From positions 154,009 to 218,008 of the forward strand of contig DBMP01000023.1 of the NCBI GenBank assembly GCA_002298145.1: DNA of 64,000 nucleotides, given 5' to 3'. Shown in pieces: positions 48,562-56,616 of this stretch. Positions within the stretch are counted from its first letter, which is position 1; every line of letters starts with the position of its first letter. A model generated the notes under the pieces. The model saw only the letters and a program-made list of their open reading frames with translations, searched no databases and had not been told where the DNA came from. Origin of the DNA: Spartobacteria bacterium UBA695 (lineage in GTDB: Bacteria > Verrucomicrobiota > Verrucomicrobiia > Chthoniobacterales > Chthoniobacteraceae). A program made the translations under genes and the position numbers.

Positions 48562-50790
48562 CTAAAAACCGAGCAGCCGCCCAGCTTGATAAATGACAAA
48601 CGAAGCGCCCCAGGCGAGCACTGACATATAGCCGACCATGAAGAGCGGCCAGCGCCAGGAGTTCGTCTCGCGGCGCACGACGGCCACCGTCGCCAGGCAT
48701 TGCATGGCCAGGACGTAGTAGACCATGAGGCTCACGCAGACCAGCGGCGTAAAGACCGGCGTGCCGTCGGCGTGTTTCTCGGCCAGCATGGCATCGCGAA
48801 CTTCATCCTTTTCCTTCTCCTCCTTGTCCACACTTTCGCCCTCACCGGCCGCTTTTGCCTCGGCTCCGTCCTTGGCTTCCGCCGCGGGCTTGGCCTCGTC
48901 TTTGGGCTTCCCGCCGTCCTCGGCCTTGGCGGGCGCTTCATCCTCGCTTTCGAGGTTGTAGACAATCGCCATCGTGCCGACGAACACCTCGCGAGCCGCA
49001 AACGACCCGATGATGCCGATGCCGATCTTCCAGTCATACCCCAGCGGCCGGATGACCGGTTCGATGAAGTGCCCCAGTTGGCCCCCGTAGCTTTGCGAAA
49101 TCGCGTCGGCTTTGCTGGTTTCGGGGTTCACCGGTTCAGGGAACTTCAGCAGCGCCCACAGGATGACCGAAAAGGAAAGGATGACCGTTCCCGCGCGGCG
49201 AAGGAAGATCCCCGAGCGCTCCCACATCCGCAGCCCGATCGACTTCAGAGCAGGCATCCGATAAGGCGGCAGCTCCAGAAGCAGCATCGGCTTTTCGCTT
49301 TTGAGCAGCGTCTTCTTGAAGATCCAGGCCATCAAGAACGCCGTCACCGCCCCCAGGACATACATCGAAAGCATGATGCCCGCCTTGGCCGCCGCCGAGG
49401 CAACCGGCATCATCACCGCGATCATCAGCGCGTAGACCGGCAACCGCGCCGGGCAGCTCATCAGCGGAGCCACCAGGATCGTCACCAGGCGATCCTTGCG
49501 GTTCTCAATCGTACGCGAAGCCATGATGCCCGGAATGGCACAGGCGAAGGAACTCAGCAGCGGAATAAACGATTTTCCGTGCAGCCCCACCGACGACATC
49601 ACCCGGTCCATCATAAACGCAGCGCGCGCCATGTAGCCGCTGTCCTCCAGCAACCCGAGGAAAAAGTAGAGGATCAAAATCTGCGGCAAAAAGACCACCA
49701 CCCCGCCCACACCGGCGATCACGCCATCGGTAACCAAACTCTGGAAATGCCCTTCCGGGATCAGCGCCTTCGCTTGCTCGCCAAGCCACCCAAAGCCCCC
49801 CTCGATCCACTCCATCGGGTACTGCGCCACGGTGAAAATGCAGAAAAACATGATCGCCATCACCCCCAGGAAGGCCACCCAACCCCAGACGCGATGCGTC
49901 ACAATCAAGTCGATCCGGTCGGAAAGCGTCAGCTTCGACACCTCCCCCTCCTGATGGACCACCCGCGAACAAAGCTCGCCGATCCACTCGTAGCGCGCCT
50001 CGACCAAAGTCGCCAGCGGCTCGACCCCGGCTGCCCGCAGGCGAGCCAGCGCCTCCATCGTAGGCGTCAGGATCGCCGGTTCGTGCCGGGCCAGCTCCTC
50101 CAGCCCGCTCTCCTGCAACGTCAAAAGGAGGAGCGCCTCCGAGAACGGCGAGCCCTGGTCGGCGCGAAGCCGTTTGGCAAGAGCCTGGGCCTCCTTCTCA
50201 ATCGCCTCGGGAACCGGCGGCCGCTTATCGGGGGCGGGCAGCACCTCCCGGGAAAGCGTCTGCTTGAGCTCCAGCAACCCGATCCCCTTGGATGCCACCA
50301 TCGGGACGACCGGCACGCCGAACTCCCGTTCGAGCGCCGCCTTATCAATGCGGGTGCCGTTCTGCTCGGCCACGTCAACCATGTTGAGCGCCAGGACCAT
50401 CGGGATCTGGAGATCCAGCAGCTGCGCGGCCAGGTAAAGATTGCGCTCCAGGTTGGAGGCGTCCACCACCACGACCACCGCCTCGGGCCGGGGCATATCG
50501 GTGCGCCCGAGCAGCACGTCGCGGGCGACGGCCTCGTCAGCCGAGTGGACTTGCAGGCTGTAGCTGCCGGGCAGATCCACCAGCACCATCGGCTCGCCAT
50601 GGGTACCAAAGAAGCGGCCGGTCTTGCGCTCCACCGTCACGCCGGGATAGTTGCCAACTTTCTGGCGCAGGCCGGTAAGCGCGTTGAAAATCGTGCTCTT
50701 GCCGCAGTTCGGGTTGCCCGCGATGGCAATGTGCCGCACGGACGATGCGGCGACGGCGCGGGGCGTTTCTGAGACTTGGGGATGATCCAT
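48562..50790 (-). CDS. feoB: Ferrous iron transporter FeoB
   Basis: A 742-residue GTP-driven Fe2+ transporter. The G domain has GNPNCGKSTIFNALTG, GNYPGVTVERKTG, DLPGSYSL and LNMVDVAEQNG. The membrane part shows the two Gate regions, with SSFACAIPGIMASRTIENRK and LLELPPYRMPALKSIGLRMW, and a C-terminal MVYYVLAMQCLATVAVVRRE. A low-complexity Glu/Ala/Lys insert of about 50 residues sits in the loop before DAMLAEKHADGTPVFT. It is the third gene behind the Fur box, 5 bp after feoA. Confidence 0.97.
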   Translation of the reverse strand: MDHPQVSETPRAVAASSVRHIAIAGNPNCGKSTIFNALTGLRQKVGNYPGVTVERKTGRFFGTHGEPMVLVDLPGSYSLQVHSADEAVARDVLLGRTDMPRPEAVVVVVDASNLERNLYLAAQLLDLQIPMVLALNMVDVAEQNGTRIDKAALEREFGVPVVPMVASKGIGLLELKQTLSREVLPAPDKRPPVPEAIEKEAQALAKRLRADQGSPFSEALLLLTLQESGLEELARHEPAILTPTMEALARLRAAGVEPLATLVEARYEWIGELCSRVVHQEGEVSKLTLSDRIDLIVTHRVWGWVAFLGVMAIMFFCIFTVAQYPMEWIEGGFGWLGEQAKALIPEGHFQSLVTDGVIAGVGGVVVFLPQILILYFFLGLLEDSGYMARAAFMMDRVMSSVGLHGKSFIPLLSSFACAIPGIMASRTIENRKDRLVTILVAPLMSCPARLPVYALMIAVMMPVASAAAKAGIMLSMYVLGAVTAFLMAWIFKKTLLKSEKPMLLLELPPYRMPALKSIGLRMWERSGIFLRRAGTVILSFSVILWALLKFPEPVNPETSKADAISQSYGGQLGHFIEPVIRPLGYDWKIGIGIIGSFAAREVFVGTMAIVYNLESEDEAPAKAEDGGKPKDEAKPAAEAKDGAEAKAAGEGESVDKEEKEKDEVRDAMLAEKHADGTPVFTPLVCVSLMVYYVLAMQCLATVAVVRRETNSWRWPLFMVGYMSVLAWGASFVIYQAGRLLGF

Positions 50791-50795
50791 AAAAC

Positions 50796-51029
50796 CTAGA
50801 TTCTTTCGATTTGAATGCCCGCCGCCTCGCGTTTGCGCAGCGAGAGATGGTAGCCGCGAACTTTGATGTCAATCGGGTCGCCCAGCGGCGCGAACCGGAC
50901 CACCTCCACGGCGGCTCCAGTGGTGAGGCCCATTTCGAAAAGCCGCGAAAGCGATTCGCCCGGGAGGCTGAACCCCGCGATACGGGCCTTGTCCCCGGGG
51001 GCCAGTTGGCTCAGTAATTCAGCACTCAT
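50796..51029 (-). CDS. feoA: Ferrous iron transport protein FeoA
   Basis: A 77-residue SH3-like protein with LAPGDKARIAGFSLPGESLS, RLFEMGLTTGAAVEVVRFAP and LGDPIDIKVRGYHLSLRKRE. FeoA is a small cytoplasmic partner needed for FeoB activity. It overlaps the second feoA-like gene by 4 bp and is 5 bp from feoB. Confidence 0.95.
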   Translation of the reverse strand: MSAELLSQLAPGDKARIAGFSLPGESLSRLFEMGLTTGAAVEVVRFAPLGDPIDIKVRGYHLSLRKREAAGIQIERI

Positions 51030-51289
51030 GCGAGCACCTCCTCGACCTCGATGTGGGTTCCCAGGCTGCGCCCGATGGCGAGCCGGGTCCCCTGGATGGA
51101 GCAGATGAGCGCATTGCCGTCCACGAGCTTGCGGATCTCAGCCGCTTCGCAAAGCCCCAGCTCCTTGAGCCGCAACGAAGCGGGCGAGCTGGAGCTGATC
51201 CGGATCACGCGCAGCGGTCTGCTACAGCGCGCATTGGTCAGCGTGAGCGGCCTTTCCGAGCGCCCACAGCAGGTCAGGTGTTTTTTCAT
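51026..51289 (-). CDS. Second FeoA-domain protein, first gene of the feo operon
   Basis: An 87-residue FeoA-like protein from ATG 51289 (MKKHLTCCGRSERPLTLTNA). Its core SPASLRLKELGLCEAAEIRK and IQGTRLAIGRSLGTHIEVEE shows the FeoA fold. An extra N-terminal segment contains a CC pair and two further cysteines that could sense iron or redox state. The Fur box begins 13 bp upstream, and the stop overlaps the next feoA (ATGA). Confidence 0.88.
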   Translation of the reverse strand: MKKHLTCCGRSERPLTLTNARCSRPLRVIRISSSSPASLRLKELGLCEAAEIRKLVDGNALICSIQGTRLAIGRSLGTHIEVEEVLA

Positions 51290-51301
51290 GCGCACTTTGA
51301 T

Positions 51302-51320
51302 ATTGAGACTCGTTCTCAAT
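51302..51320 (-). promoter_or_regulatory. Fur box of the feo operon
   Basis: The 19-bp sequence ATTGAGACTCGTTCTCAAT has seven-base inverted arms (ATTGAGA/TCTCAAT) around five bases and matches the known Fur pattern TTGAGAATCATTCTCAA closely. It stands just before the first feoA start. Repression by Fe2+-Fur would fit ferrous iron uptake. Confidence 0.8.
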
Positions 51321-51394
51321 GACAAGTATGAATATTGCTAATTTCTTTACCTATATTGCTTTTATTTTTTACCCGAACGGGCCTTAAAAACCGG

Positions 51395-52303
51395 TTAACG
51401 CCTCGCGCCCGGCGGCTTGAGGGCGGCGATTTGCCAGAGTATTTCCAGGAAATGCTGGAGCACCGGAGAGGTGTCTTCGCGCCGCCAAAGCGCGGCCAGC
51501 TCGCTTGTTGGCGCGGGAGCCTTCAGCGGCCGGTAGACCACCCCGCGGTGCCGGAGTTCCCGCAGCGACTCCGGGACGAGCGCGAGCCCCATCCCGGCGG
51601 CAATGAGGTTGATGATCGTCTGGAACGTGCGAGCCTCCTGAAAAACCACCGGAACGAATCCCGCCCGGGCGCAATGTTGCAAAATCTGGTCGTAAAACCC
51701 GGGCGCAAGCTCCCTCGGAACCTGGAGGAACGGCTCGTCCTTGAGCGCGGCGAGCGGAATCGCCTTTTCCCGCGCCAGCCGATGCCGCTGCGAAAGCGCC
51801 ACCATGAGCGGCTCGCGCCAGAGAATGCGCATCGCCAGCGCCTCGGCGTTTTGAACCGGCGGCCGCACCAGCCCCACGTCGAGCCGTTGCGCCTGGAGGT
51901 CCCCCACCTGCTCCTCGCTGGTGAGATCCTGCAAACTCAGCGTCACCCCAGGGAAGCGCGTGCGCATCACCCGGAAGGCGTTGATCAACTGGCCGTAGGC
52001 CGCCGAGCTCACAAACCCGATGGCCAGATGCCCCGTCTCCCCCCTACCCGCCTGCCGTGCCGCCTGCACAGCCTGCTCCGCCTGAGCCAGCGTCTTGCGG
52101 GCCTCGCCCAGAAACACCCGGCCCGCCGGGGTCAGCTCCACACGACGCTTATTGCGGCGCAGAAGCGGCGTCCCAAGCTCCTCCTCCAGCGCCTTGATCT
52201 GCTGGCTAAGCGCAGGCTGAACGATGCCGACACGCTGCGCCGCGCGGCCAAAATGCAGCTCCTGCGCCACGGCGACAAAATACCTCAAATAGCGAAGCTC
52301 CAT
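51395..52303 (-). CDS. LysR-type transcriptional regulator
   Basis: A 302-residue regulator with an N-terminal winged helix-turn-helix (YLRYFVAVAQELHFGRAAQR, VGIVQPALSQQIKALEEELG, TPLLRRNKRRVELTPAGRVF) and a C-terminal periplasmic-binding-like effector domain starting near residue 90 (HLAIGFVSSAAYGQLI). It is divergent from the MFS transporter with 87 bp between starts, the classic arrangement for a LysR regulator and its target. The effector is unknown. Confidence 0.93.
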   Translation of the reverse strand: MELRYLRYFVAVAQELHFGRAAQRVGIVQPALSQQIKALEEELGTPLLRRNKRRVELTPAGRVFLGEARKTLAQAEQAVQAARQAGRGETGHLAIGFVSSAAYGQLINAFRVMRTRFPGVTLSLQDLTSEEQVGDLQAQRLDVGLVRPPVQNAEALAMRILWREPLMVALSQRHRLAREKAIPLAALKDEPFLQVPRELAPGFYDQILQHCARAGFVPVVFQEARTFQTIINLIAAGMGLALVPESLRELRHRGVVYRPLKAPAPTSELAALWRREDTSPVLQHFLEILWQIAALKPPGARR

Positions 52304-52335
52304 GCCTTCCAGTGATAACGAAAAGTGATCACAGC

Positions 52336-52356
52336 CTCCAGTTTAATCTATTGGAG
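52336..52356. promoter_or_regulatory. Candidate LysR-type binding site
   Basis: CTCCA-N11-TGGAG is an inverted repeat with the T-N11-A geometry of LysR-type operators. It lies midway in the 87-bp region between the divergent LysR and MFS genes. The arms are only five bases. Confidence 0.45.
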
Positions 52357-52390
52357 TGAAAATGCCTCCCGGTGGTAGATTGAGCAACTC

Positions 52391-53671
52391 ATGAACGTTA
52401 AAAAAACCACGACCTCCAAGCGTGGTCCCCATCGCACCAGCCACAAGCCCGGCCAGACCAGCCGAGCGGGACTTTTATTTGCCCTTTTCGTCACCGGCTT
52501 TTCCGCATTCATCACCCTCTACGCCACGCAGCCGATGCTGCCCCGGTTCCGTGAAATCTTCCACACCAGCGAAGTAGCCGTCAGCCTCACCGTCACGGCC
52601 CCCGTGCTCGCCATCGCGCTGCTGGCCCCCATCGAGGGCCTCATCGCCGACACCCTCGGGCGCAAACGCGTCATCGTAGCAGCGCTGCTCGGCGCGGCCA
52701 TCCCGACGCTCCTCGCCGGGTTCTCGCACAGCCTCGGCCAGCTCATTTTCTGGCGCTTCTGCCAGGGGATTTTCATCCCCGGGATCATCGCGGTAACCAT
52801 GGCCTACATCAGCGAGGAGACCCCGCGCCACCTCACCGGCTCCACCATGGCCATCTACGTCACCGGCACCGTCGTGGGCGGCTTTTCTGGGCGCTTCCTC
52901 ACCGGCCTCATCGTCTCCCGCTGGGAATGGCCGCTCGCCTTCGAAGTCATCGGCGCGCTGGCCCTCGCGGGCGCCCTGCTAACGTGGTGGCTACTCCCGG
53001 CATCGGAGAAATTCGTCCGCCAAAACAGCATCGGCGCTTCGCTTAAATCCATGCGCAGCCATCTGCGCAACCCCCGCTTACTGGCCACCTACGGCGTCGG
53101 CTTCAACTGCCTCTTCTCGCTGGTCGGCGCGTTCACCTACATTAATTTTCACCTCGCCGACGCCCCGTTTCACCTCGGCCCCACGGCGCTCGCCTCGGTC
53201 TTCGGCGTCTACCTGATCGGGGCCGTAATCACCCCGGTGGCGGGCCGCATCTTGGACCGGATCGGCCATCGCCGGGCGCTCATGCGGGCCGCCGGGGCCC
53301 TCGCCTTTGGCGGCCTCCTGACGCTCGTCCCCTCGCTGCCCGTCATCGTGCTCGGCCTGGCCATCCTGGCCTCAAGCGCCTTTACCAGCCAAGCTTCGGC
53401 CTCCAGCTTCGTCGGCCGGGCGGCCAAGCAAGCGCGCTCCTCCGCCTCGGGGCTCTACGTCGCCTTCTACTACCTCGGCGGCTGCACCGGCTCGATCCTG
53501 CCCGGCTTCATCTGGAAATGGACCGGCTGGGCCGGGTGCATCGGCCTCATTATCGTCGTACAGGCCGTCACCGCCTGGATGGCGCACAAATACTGGCGCG
53601 AAGCAGCCGAGGCAACACCCTCCGCCCCGCCCGAGCCCCTCTCAGGCCCCTCCGCGGAGCCGATAGGATAG
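52391..53671 (+). CDS. MFS transporter, YnfM-like
   Basis: A 426-residue transporter with about 12 membrane helices. The MFS motif A after helix 2 reads GLIADTLGRKRVIVAALLGA, and motif A-like GRILDRIGHRRALMRAAGAL occurs in the second half. The RFREIFHTSEVAVSLTVTAP start is typical of the YnfM/inner-membrane efflux group. The substrate is unknown and may be the ligand of the divergent LysR regulator. Its stop is only 4 bp from the convergent arsM stop. Confidence 0.92.
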   Translation: MNVKKTTTSKRGPHRTSHKPGQTSRAGLLFALFVTGFSAFITLYATQPMLPRFREIFHTSEVAVSLTVTAPVLAIALLAPIEGLIADTLGRKRVIVAALLGAAIPTLLAGFSHSLGQLIFWRFCQGIFIPGIIAVTMAYISEETPRHLTGSTMAIYVTGTVVGGFSGRFLTGLIVSRWEWPLAFEVIGALALAGALLTWWLLPASEKFVRQNSIGASLKSMRSHLRNPRLLATYGVGFNCLFSLVGAFTYINFHLADAPFHLGPTALASVFGVYLIGAVITPVAGRILDRIGHRRALMRAAGALAFGGLLTLVPSLPVIVLGLAILASSAFTSQASASSFVGRAAKQARSSASGLYVAFYYLGGCTGSILPGFIWKWTGWAGCIGLIIVVQAVTAWMAHKYWREAAEATPSAPPEPLSGPSAEPIG

Positions 53672-53675
53672 AATA

Positions 53676-54812
53676 TTACCCGCAAGTTTTTGAACCGCAG
53701 CACGGATCACTGACATCAGCGGCTTTACCCAATCCCGCCCCGGTCAGCCGGTCTGCCAACCGCAGGATGGCCTGATGGGGCGAGTCTTTCACGGCTGCAC
53801 CGGTTTTGGCCGCATGCGCGATGTCCGCTTTTGAGACGCCAAGTTGCTGCGCCTGGTGGTAGTGGTGCTTCAAGCATGGCTCGCAGTTCGCCGCGATGGC
53901 AGCGCCGACGGCCACCAGTTCATCCACGGCGGCAGAATAGCCCACCGCTGATACCGGCTTGCGCGCCCGGACTTCGAGACTGGTGATATAGTCCGATGTC
54001 TTGGCGCCCGCAGGCAAACTTTCGGCAATTTTCTGGTAAAGCGGGTCTTTAAAATGGCTCATCGCATCGATGTAAACGGGCTTGGATTGAAGCACGATCT
54101 CCGTCAAGCCCGCTTCGCGCGCATAGCGCTCGGTCTCGCTTACAAGTACCGCGCCCGCAACGCAGCCGATCAGCGCCTCGACGATTTTCAAGACCTCCGG
54201 CGGCAGCGGCTTGAGCAGCGCCATGTCGGAGACGGCCACCCGGCCGCCGGGCTTTAGGACGCGGGCGATTTCGCGCCAGACCTGCGCTTTATCGGGCGAG
54301 AGGTTGATGACGCAGTTGGAAATAATGGCGTCCACGCTCTGGTCGGCGACGGGCAGATGCTCGATTTCGCCGAGGCGGAACTCGACGTTGTCCAAGCCGG
54401 TCTCCTTCAGGTAATGGGCGATGTTGGCGCGGGCCTTGCCGAGCATTTCCGGCGTCATATCCACGCCGATGGCGCATCCGGTGGCCTCGACTTTGCGACC
54501 GGCGATGAAGACGTCGAAGCCGCCGCCGCTGCCGAGATCAAGGACGGTTTCGCCCGGTTTGAGCGCAGCGAGCGCGGCGGGATTGCCGCAGGAGAGCCCC
54601 ATGTTCGCGCCTTCGGGCAGGGCCGCGAGTTCCTCGACCGTGTAGCCTAGTTCCGCAGCCAGCTTGTCGGCGGCCTGAGGCGCGGAGCCACAGCAGGAAA
54701 CGCCCCCTCCGCCGCACCCGCCGGTGGAAGTTTTGCGGGCAATCTTCGCGTAGCCCTCGCGCACCGTTTTGCGAATGAAGTGGCTTTGCGGGTGGGTCGA
54801 TGGAGTTTTCAT
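53676..54812 (-). CDS. arsM: Arsenite S-adenosylmethionine methyltransferase ArsM fused to a CMD/AhpD-like domain
   Basis: A 378-residue fusion from ATG 54812, which overlaps the arsR stop (ATGA). The methyltransferase part has the SAM site VLDLGSGGGFDVFIAG and the three arsenic-binding cysteines: Cys75 in GLSCGNP, Cys167 in SNCVINLSPDK, Cys217 in GCVAGA. From about residue 285 a carboxymuconolactone-decarboxylase/AhpD-like domain follows with Cys310-x-x-Cys313 and His316/317. Cys-rich runs lie near 33-41 and at the end (CCGSKTCG). It methylates As(III) to volatile or less toxic forms; the CMD part may recycle disulfides. Confidence 0.92.
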   Translation of the reverse strand: MKTPSTHPQSHFIRKTVREGYAKIARKTSTGGCGGGGVSCCGSAPQAADKLAAELGYTVEELAALPEGANMGLSCGNPAALAALKPGETVLDLGSGGGFDVFIAGRKVEATGCAIGVDMTPEMLGKARANIAHYLKETGLDNVEFRLGEIEHLPVADQSVDAIISNCVINLSPDKAQVWREIARVLKPGGRVAVSDMALLKPLPPEVLKIVEALIGCVAGAVLVSETERYAREAGLTEIVLQSKPVYIDAMSHFKDPLYQKIAESLPAGAKTSDYITSLEVRARKPVSAVGYSAAVDELVAVGAAIAANCEPCLKHHYHQAQQLGVSKADIAHAAKTGAAVKDSPHQAILRLADRLTGAGLGKAADVSDPCCGSKTCG

Positions 54813-55186
54813 AGTAGAGTTTTTGTACTTATCTGGCGGCGGCAAATGACCGAGCGTTCGGTTTTCAAAATCTTGTCCAGTTTCTTAACATCCGCCTCGG
54901 CTTCGGCGCATTGGCCGAGCGATTGGTGAACCCAGGCGAGTGCCTCGCGGACAGCAACAGGCGCGGTTGCGTCTGGCAGCCGGTAGTAAACCCATCGTTC
55001 CGACTTGCGTGACAAAATCAGCCCGGCGTTGTGTAGAATGGAAAGATGCTTGGAAACCGTGGAGGGCGCGAAACCGAAGAGTTCGGTGATCTGGCAAACA
55101 CAAAGCTCGCCGCGTCGCAACGCGAGGAGAACCCGCACCCGATTGGGATCTGCCAACGCTTTAGCCAGGGTCATAAAATCGCGCAT
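54809..55186 (-). CDS. arsR: Arsenic-responsive repressor ArsR
   Basis: A 125-residue ArsR/SmtB repressor. The helix-turn-helix holds the As(III) site ELCVCQITELFGFAPSTVSK, with the CxC pair of ArsR sensors, then HLSILHNAGLILSRKSERWV and YYRLP. It should release DNA when As(III) binds. It is first in the operon, with a strong promoter and an overlapping inverted repeat just upstream, consistent with autoregulation, and is coupled to arsM. Confidence 0.95.
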   Translation of the reverse strand: MRDFMTLAKALADPNRVRVLLALRRGELCVCQITELFGFAPSTVSKHLSILHNAGLILSRKSERWVYYRLPDATAPVAVREALAWVHQSLGQCAEAEADVKKLDKILKTERSVICRRQISTKTLL

Positions 55187-55194
55187 AAATCGTT

Positions 55195-55214
55195 ATTTCG
55201 CCAAACAACGAAAT
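55195..55214 (-). promoter_or_regulatory. Candidate ArsR operator
   Basis: ATTTCG-N8-CGAAAT is a 20-bp inverted repeat centred on the predicted arsR transcription start and touching the -10 box. Binding there would block RNA polymerase. Confidence 0.6.
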
Positions 55215-55242
55215 ATTAGGCGCTAGGGGTACTCGTTGTCAA
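55213..55242 (-). promoter_or_regulatory. Sigma-70 promoter of arsR-arsM
   Basis: On the minus strand a perfect TTGACA (-35, 55242-55237) is followed after 18 bases by TAATAT (-10, 55218-55213). Transcription would start near 55206, about 20 bases before the arsR ATG. It is the best sigma-70 match I found in the window. Confidence 0.75.
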
Positions 55243-55282
55243 ATCTCTATTTTTAGGGTTGGGCCGGTGGGATGATTCCGCC

Positions 55283-56605
55283 TCAGATGGCGAAATCGTC
55301 GTATTCCGGCTTCACCAGTTCGTTCGGAGGAAAGAGCATCCCCGCGGCGGCGGTCGCGTTGGTCCCCTGCTCGATCAGAATGAAAGAGCCGGTGAGGCGG
55401 TTGTTCGCGTAGCCGTCGAAATAGAGCGGCTTAGCCGTCTTGAGGTGAATCTCGCCGATGTCATTGAGCGCCAGTTCCGAGGGCGCGGGAATCCGCTCCA
55501 GATCCGTGAAGCTGAGCCGGTTCTCGATGCCGGTGACCATCGCCTGCACGGTCTGCGTCGTGTGCTTGAGCAAGTAGCGGCGGCCCGGTACGAGCGGGCG
55601 CTGGTGCATCCAGCAGATTTTCGCGTGGAACTCCGAGCTGAGCCCGGGAGCCGATTCGAGATCCGCCAGCATATCGCCCCGGCTAATATCCAGGTCATCC
55701 TCCAGCACCACCGTCACCGACTGCGGGCAGAAGGCCTCCTCCACCTCGCCATCGCTGCCGTGGATCGCCTTCACGCGGCTGCAAAGCAGGCTCGGCAAGT
55801 GGATCACCCGCTGGCCCACGCGCACCACGCCACCCGCGATCTGCCCGCTGAAGCCGCGGAAATCGTGCAACGTGGGGTCGCTCGGGTTCTCTGGCCGGTT
55901 AACCCACTGCACGGGAAGCCGGAAGCCCTCGAGGTTCCAGTCGCTGCCGATGTGGACGGCCTCCAGGTGATCGAGCAGCGTCGGCCCCTCGTACCACGGC
56001 ATGTGCTTGGAGGGCCTCACGACATTGTCGCCGTCGAGCGCGCTGATGGGGATAAACCGGACGTCCTTGATGTTGAGGCGCGGCAGGAATTTCTCGAACT
56101 CATCGCGAATCTCCCGGAACCGCTCCTGGCTCCATTCCACCAAGTCCATCTTGTTGACGGCCACGATCAAATGCGGGATGCGCAGCAGCGAGGCAATCGA
56201 CGTATGACGGCGGCTCTGCTCGATGACCCCCTGGCGCGCGTCCACGAGCACGATGGAGAGGTTCGCCGAGGAGGCGCCCGTGACCATGTTGCGGGTGTAC
56301 TGCACGTGCCCGGGCGTATCAGCAATGATGAACTTGCGCTTCGGCGTGGCGAAGTAGCGGTAGGCCACGTCAATGGTGATCCCCTGCTCCCGCTCGGCGC
56401 GCAGGCCGTCGGTGAGGTTGGCCAGGTTGATCTTGCCGCCGCCGGTGATATCGGCGGAGCGTTTCAGCGCGGCGATTTGGTCCTCCATCAGCGACTTCGA
56501 GTCGTAGAGCAGGCGGCCGATGAGGGTTGATTTTCCGTCGTCAACGCTGCCGCAAGTATTGAAGCGGAGCAGATCAACGGGGTGTTCAATGGTGGAAAGA
56601 GACAT
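55283..56605 (-). CDS. cysN: Sulfate adenylyltransferase large subunit CysN
   Basis: A 440-residue GTPase subunit of ATP sulfurylase, which with CysD makes adenosine 5'-phosphosulfate. G motifs are CGSVDDGKSTLIGRLLYD (G19-T27 core), ADTPGHVQYTRN and VAVNKMDLVEW, followed by EF-Tu-like beta barrels. Unlike many bacteria it is not fused to an APS kinase (CysC) domain, and none is seen in the window. It is the last gene of the cysI-cysH-cysD-cysN operon, 11 bp after cysD. Confidence 0.96.
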   Translation of the reverse strand: MSLSTIEHPVDLLRFNTCGSVDDGKSTLIGRLLYDSKSLMEDQIAALKRSADITGGGKINLANLTDGLRAEREQGITIDVAYRYFATPKRKFIIADTPGHVQYTRNMVTGASSANLSIVLVDARQGVIEQSRRHTSIASLLRIPHLIVAVNKMDLVEWSQERFREIRDEFEKFLPRLNIKDVRFIPISALDGDNVVRPSKHMPWYEGPTLLDHLEAVHIGSDWNLEGFRLPVQWVNRPENPSDPTLHDFRGFSGQIAGGVVRVGQRVIHLPSLLCSRVKAIHGSDGEVEEAFCPQSVTVVLEDDLDISRGDMLADLESAPGLSSEFHAKICWMHQRPLVPGRRYLLKHTTQTVQAMVTGIENRLSFTDLERIPAPSELALNDIGEIHLKTAKPLYFDGYANNRLTGSFILIEQGTNATAAAGMLFPPNELVKPEYDDFAI

Positions 56606-56616
56606 GGGCTGTTTTT

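Noticed and set aside
48700..50772. A 690-codon plus-strand open frame
   Set aside because: It is the antisense of feoB, Arg/His-rich with no motif, an effect of GC-rich codons.
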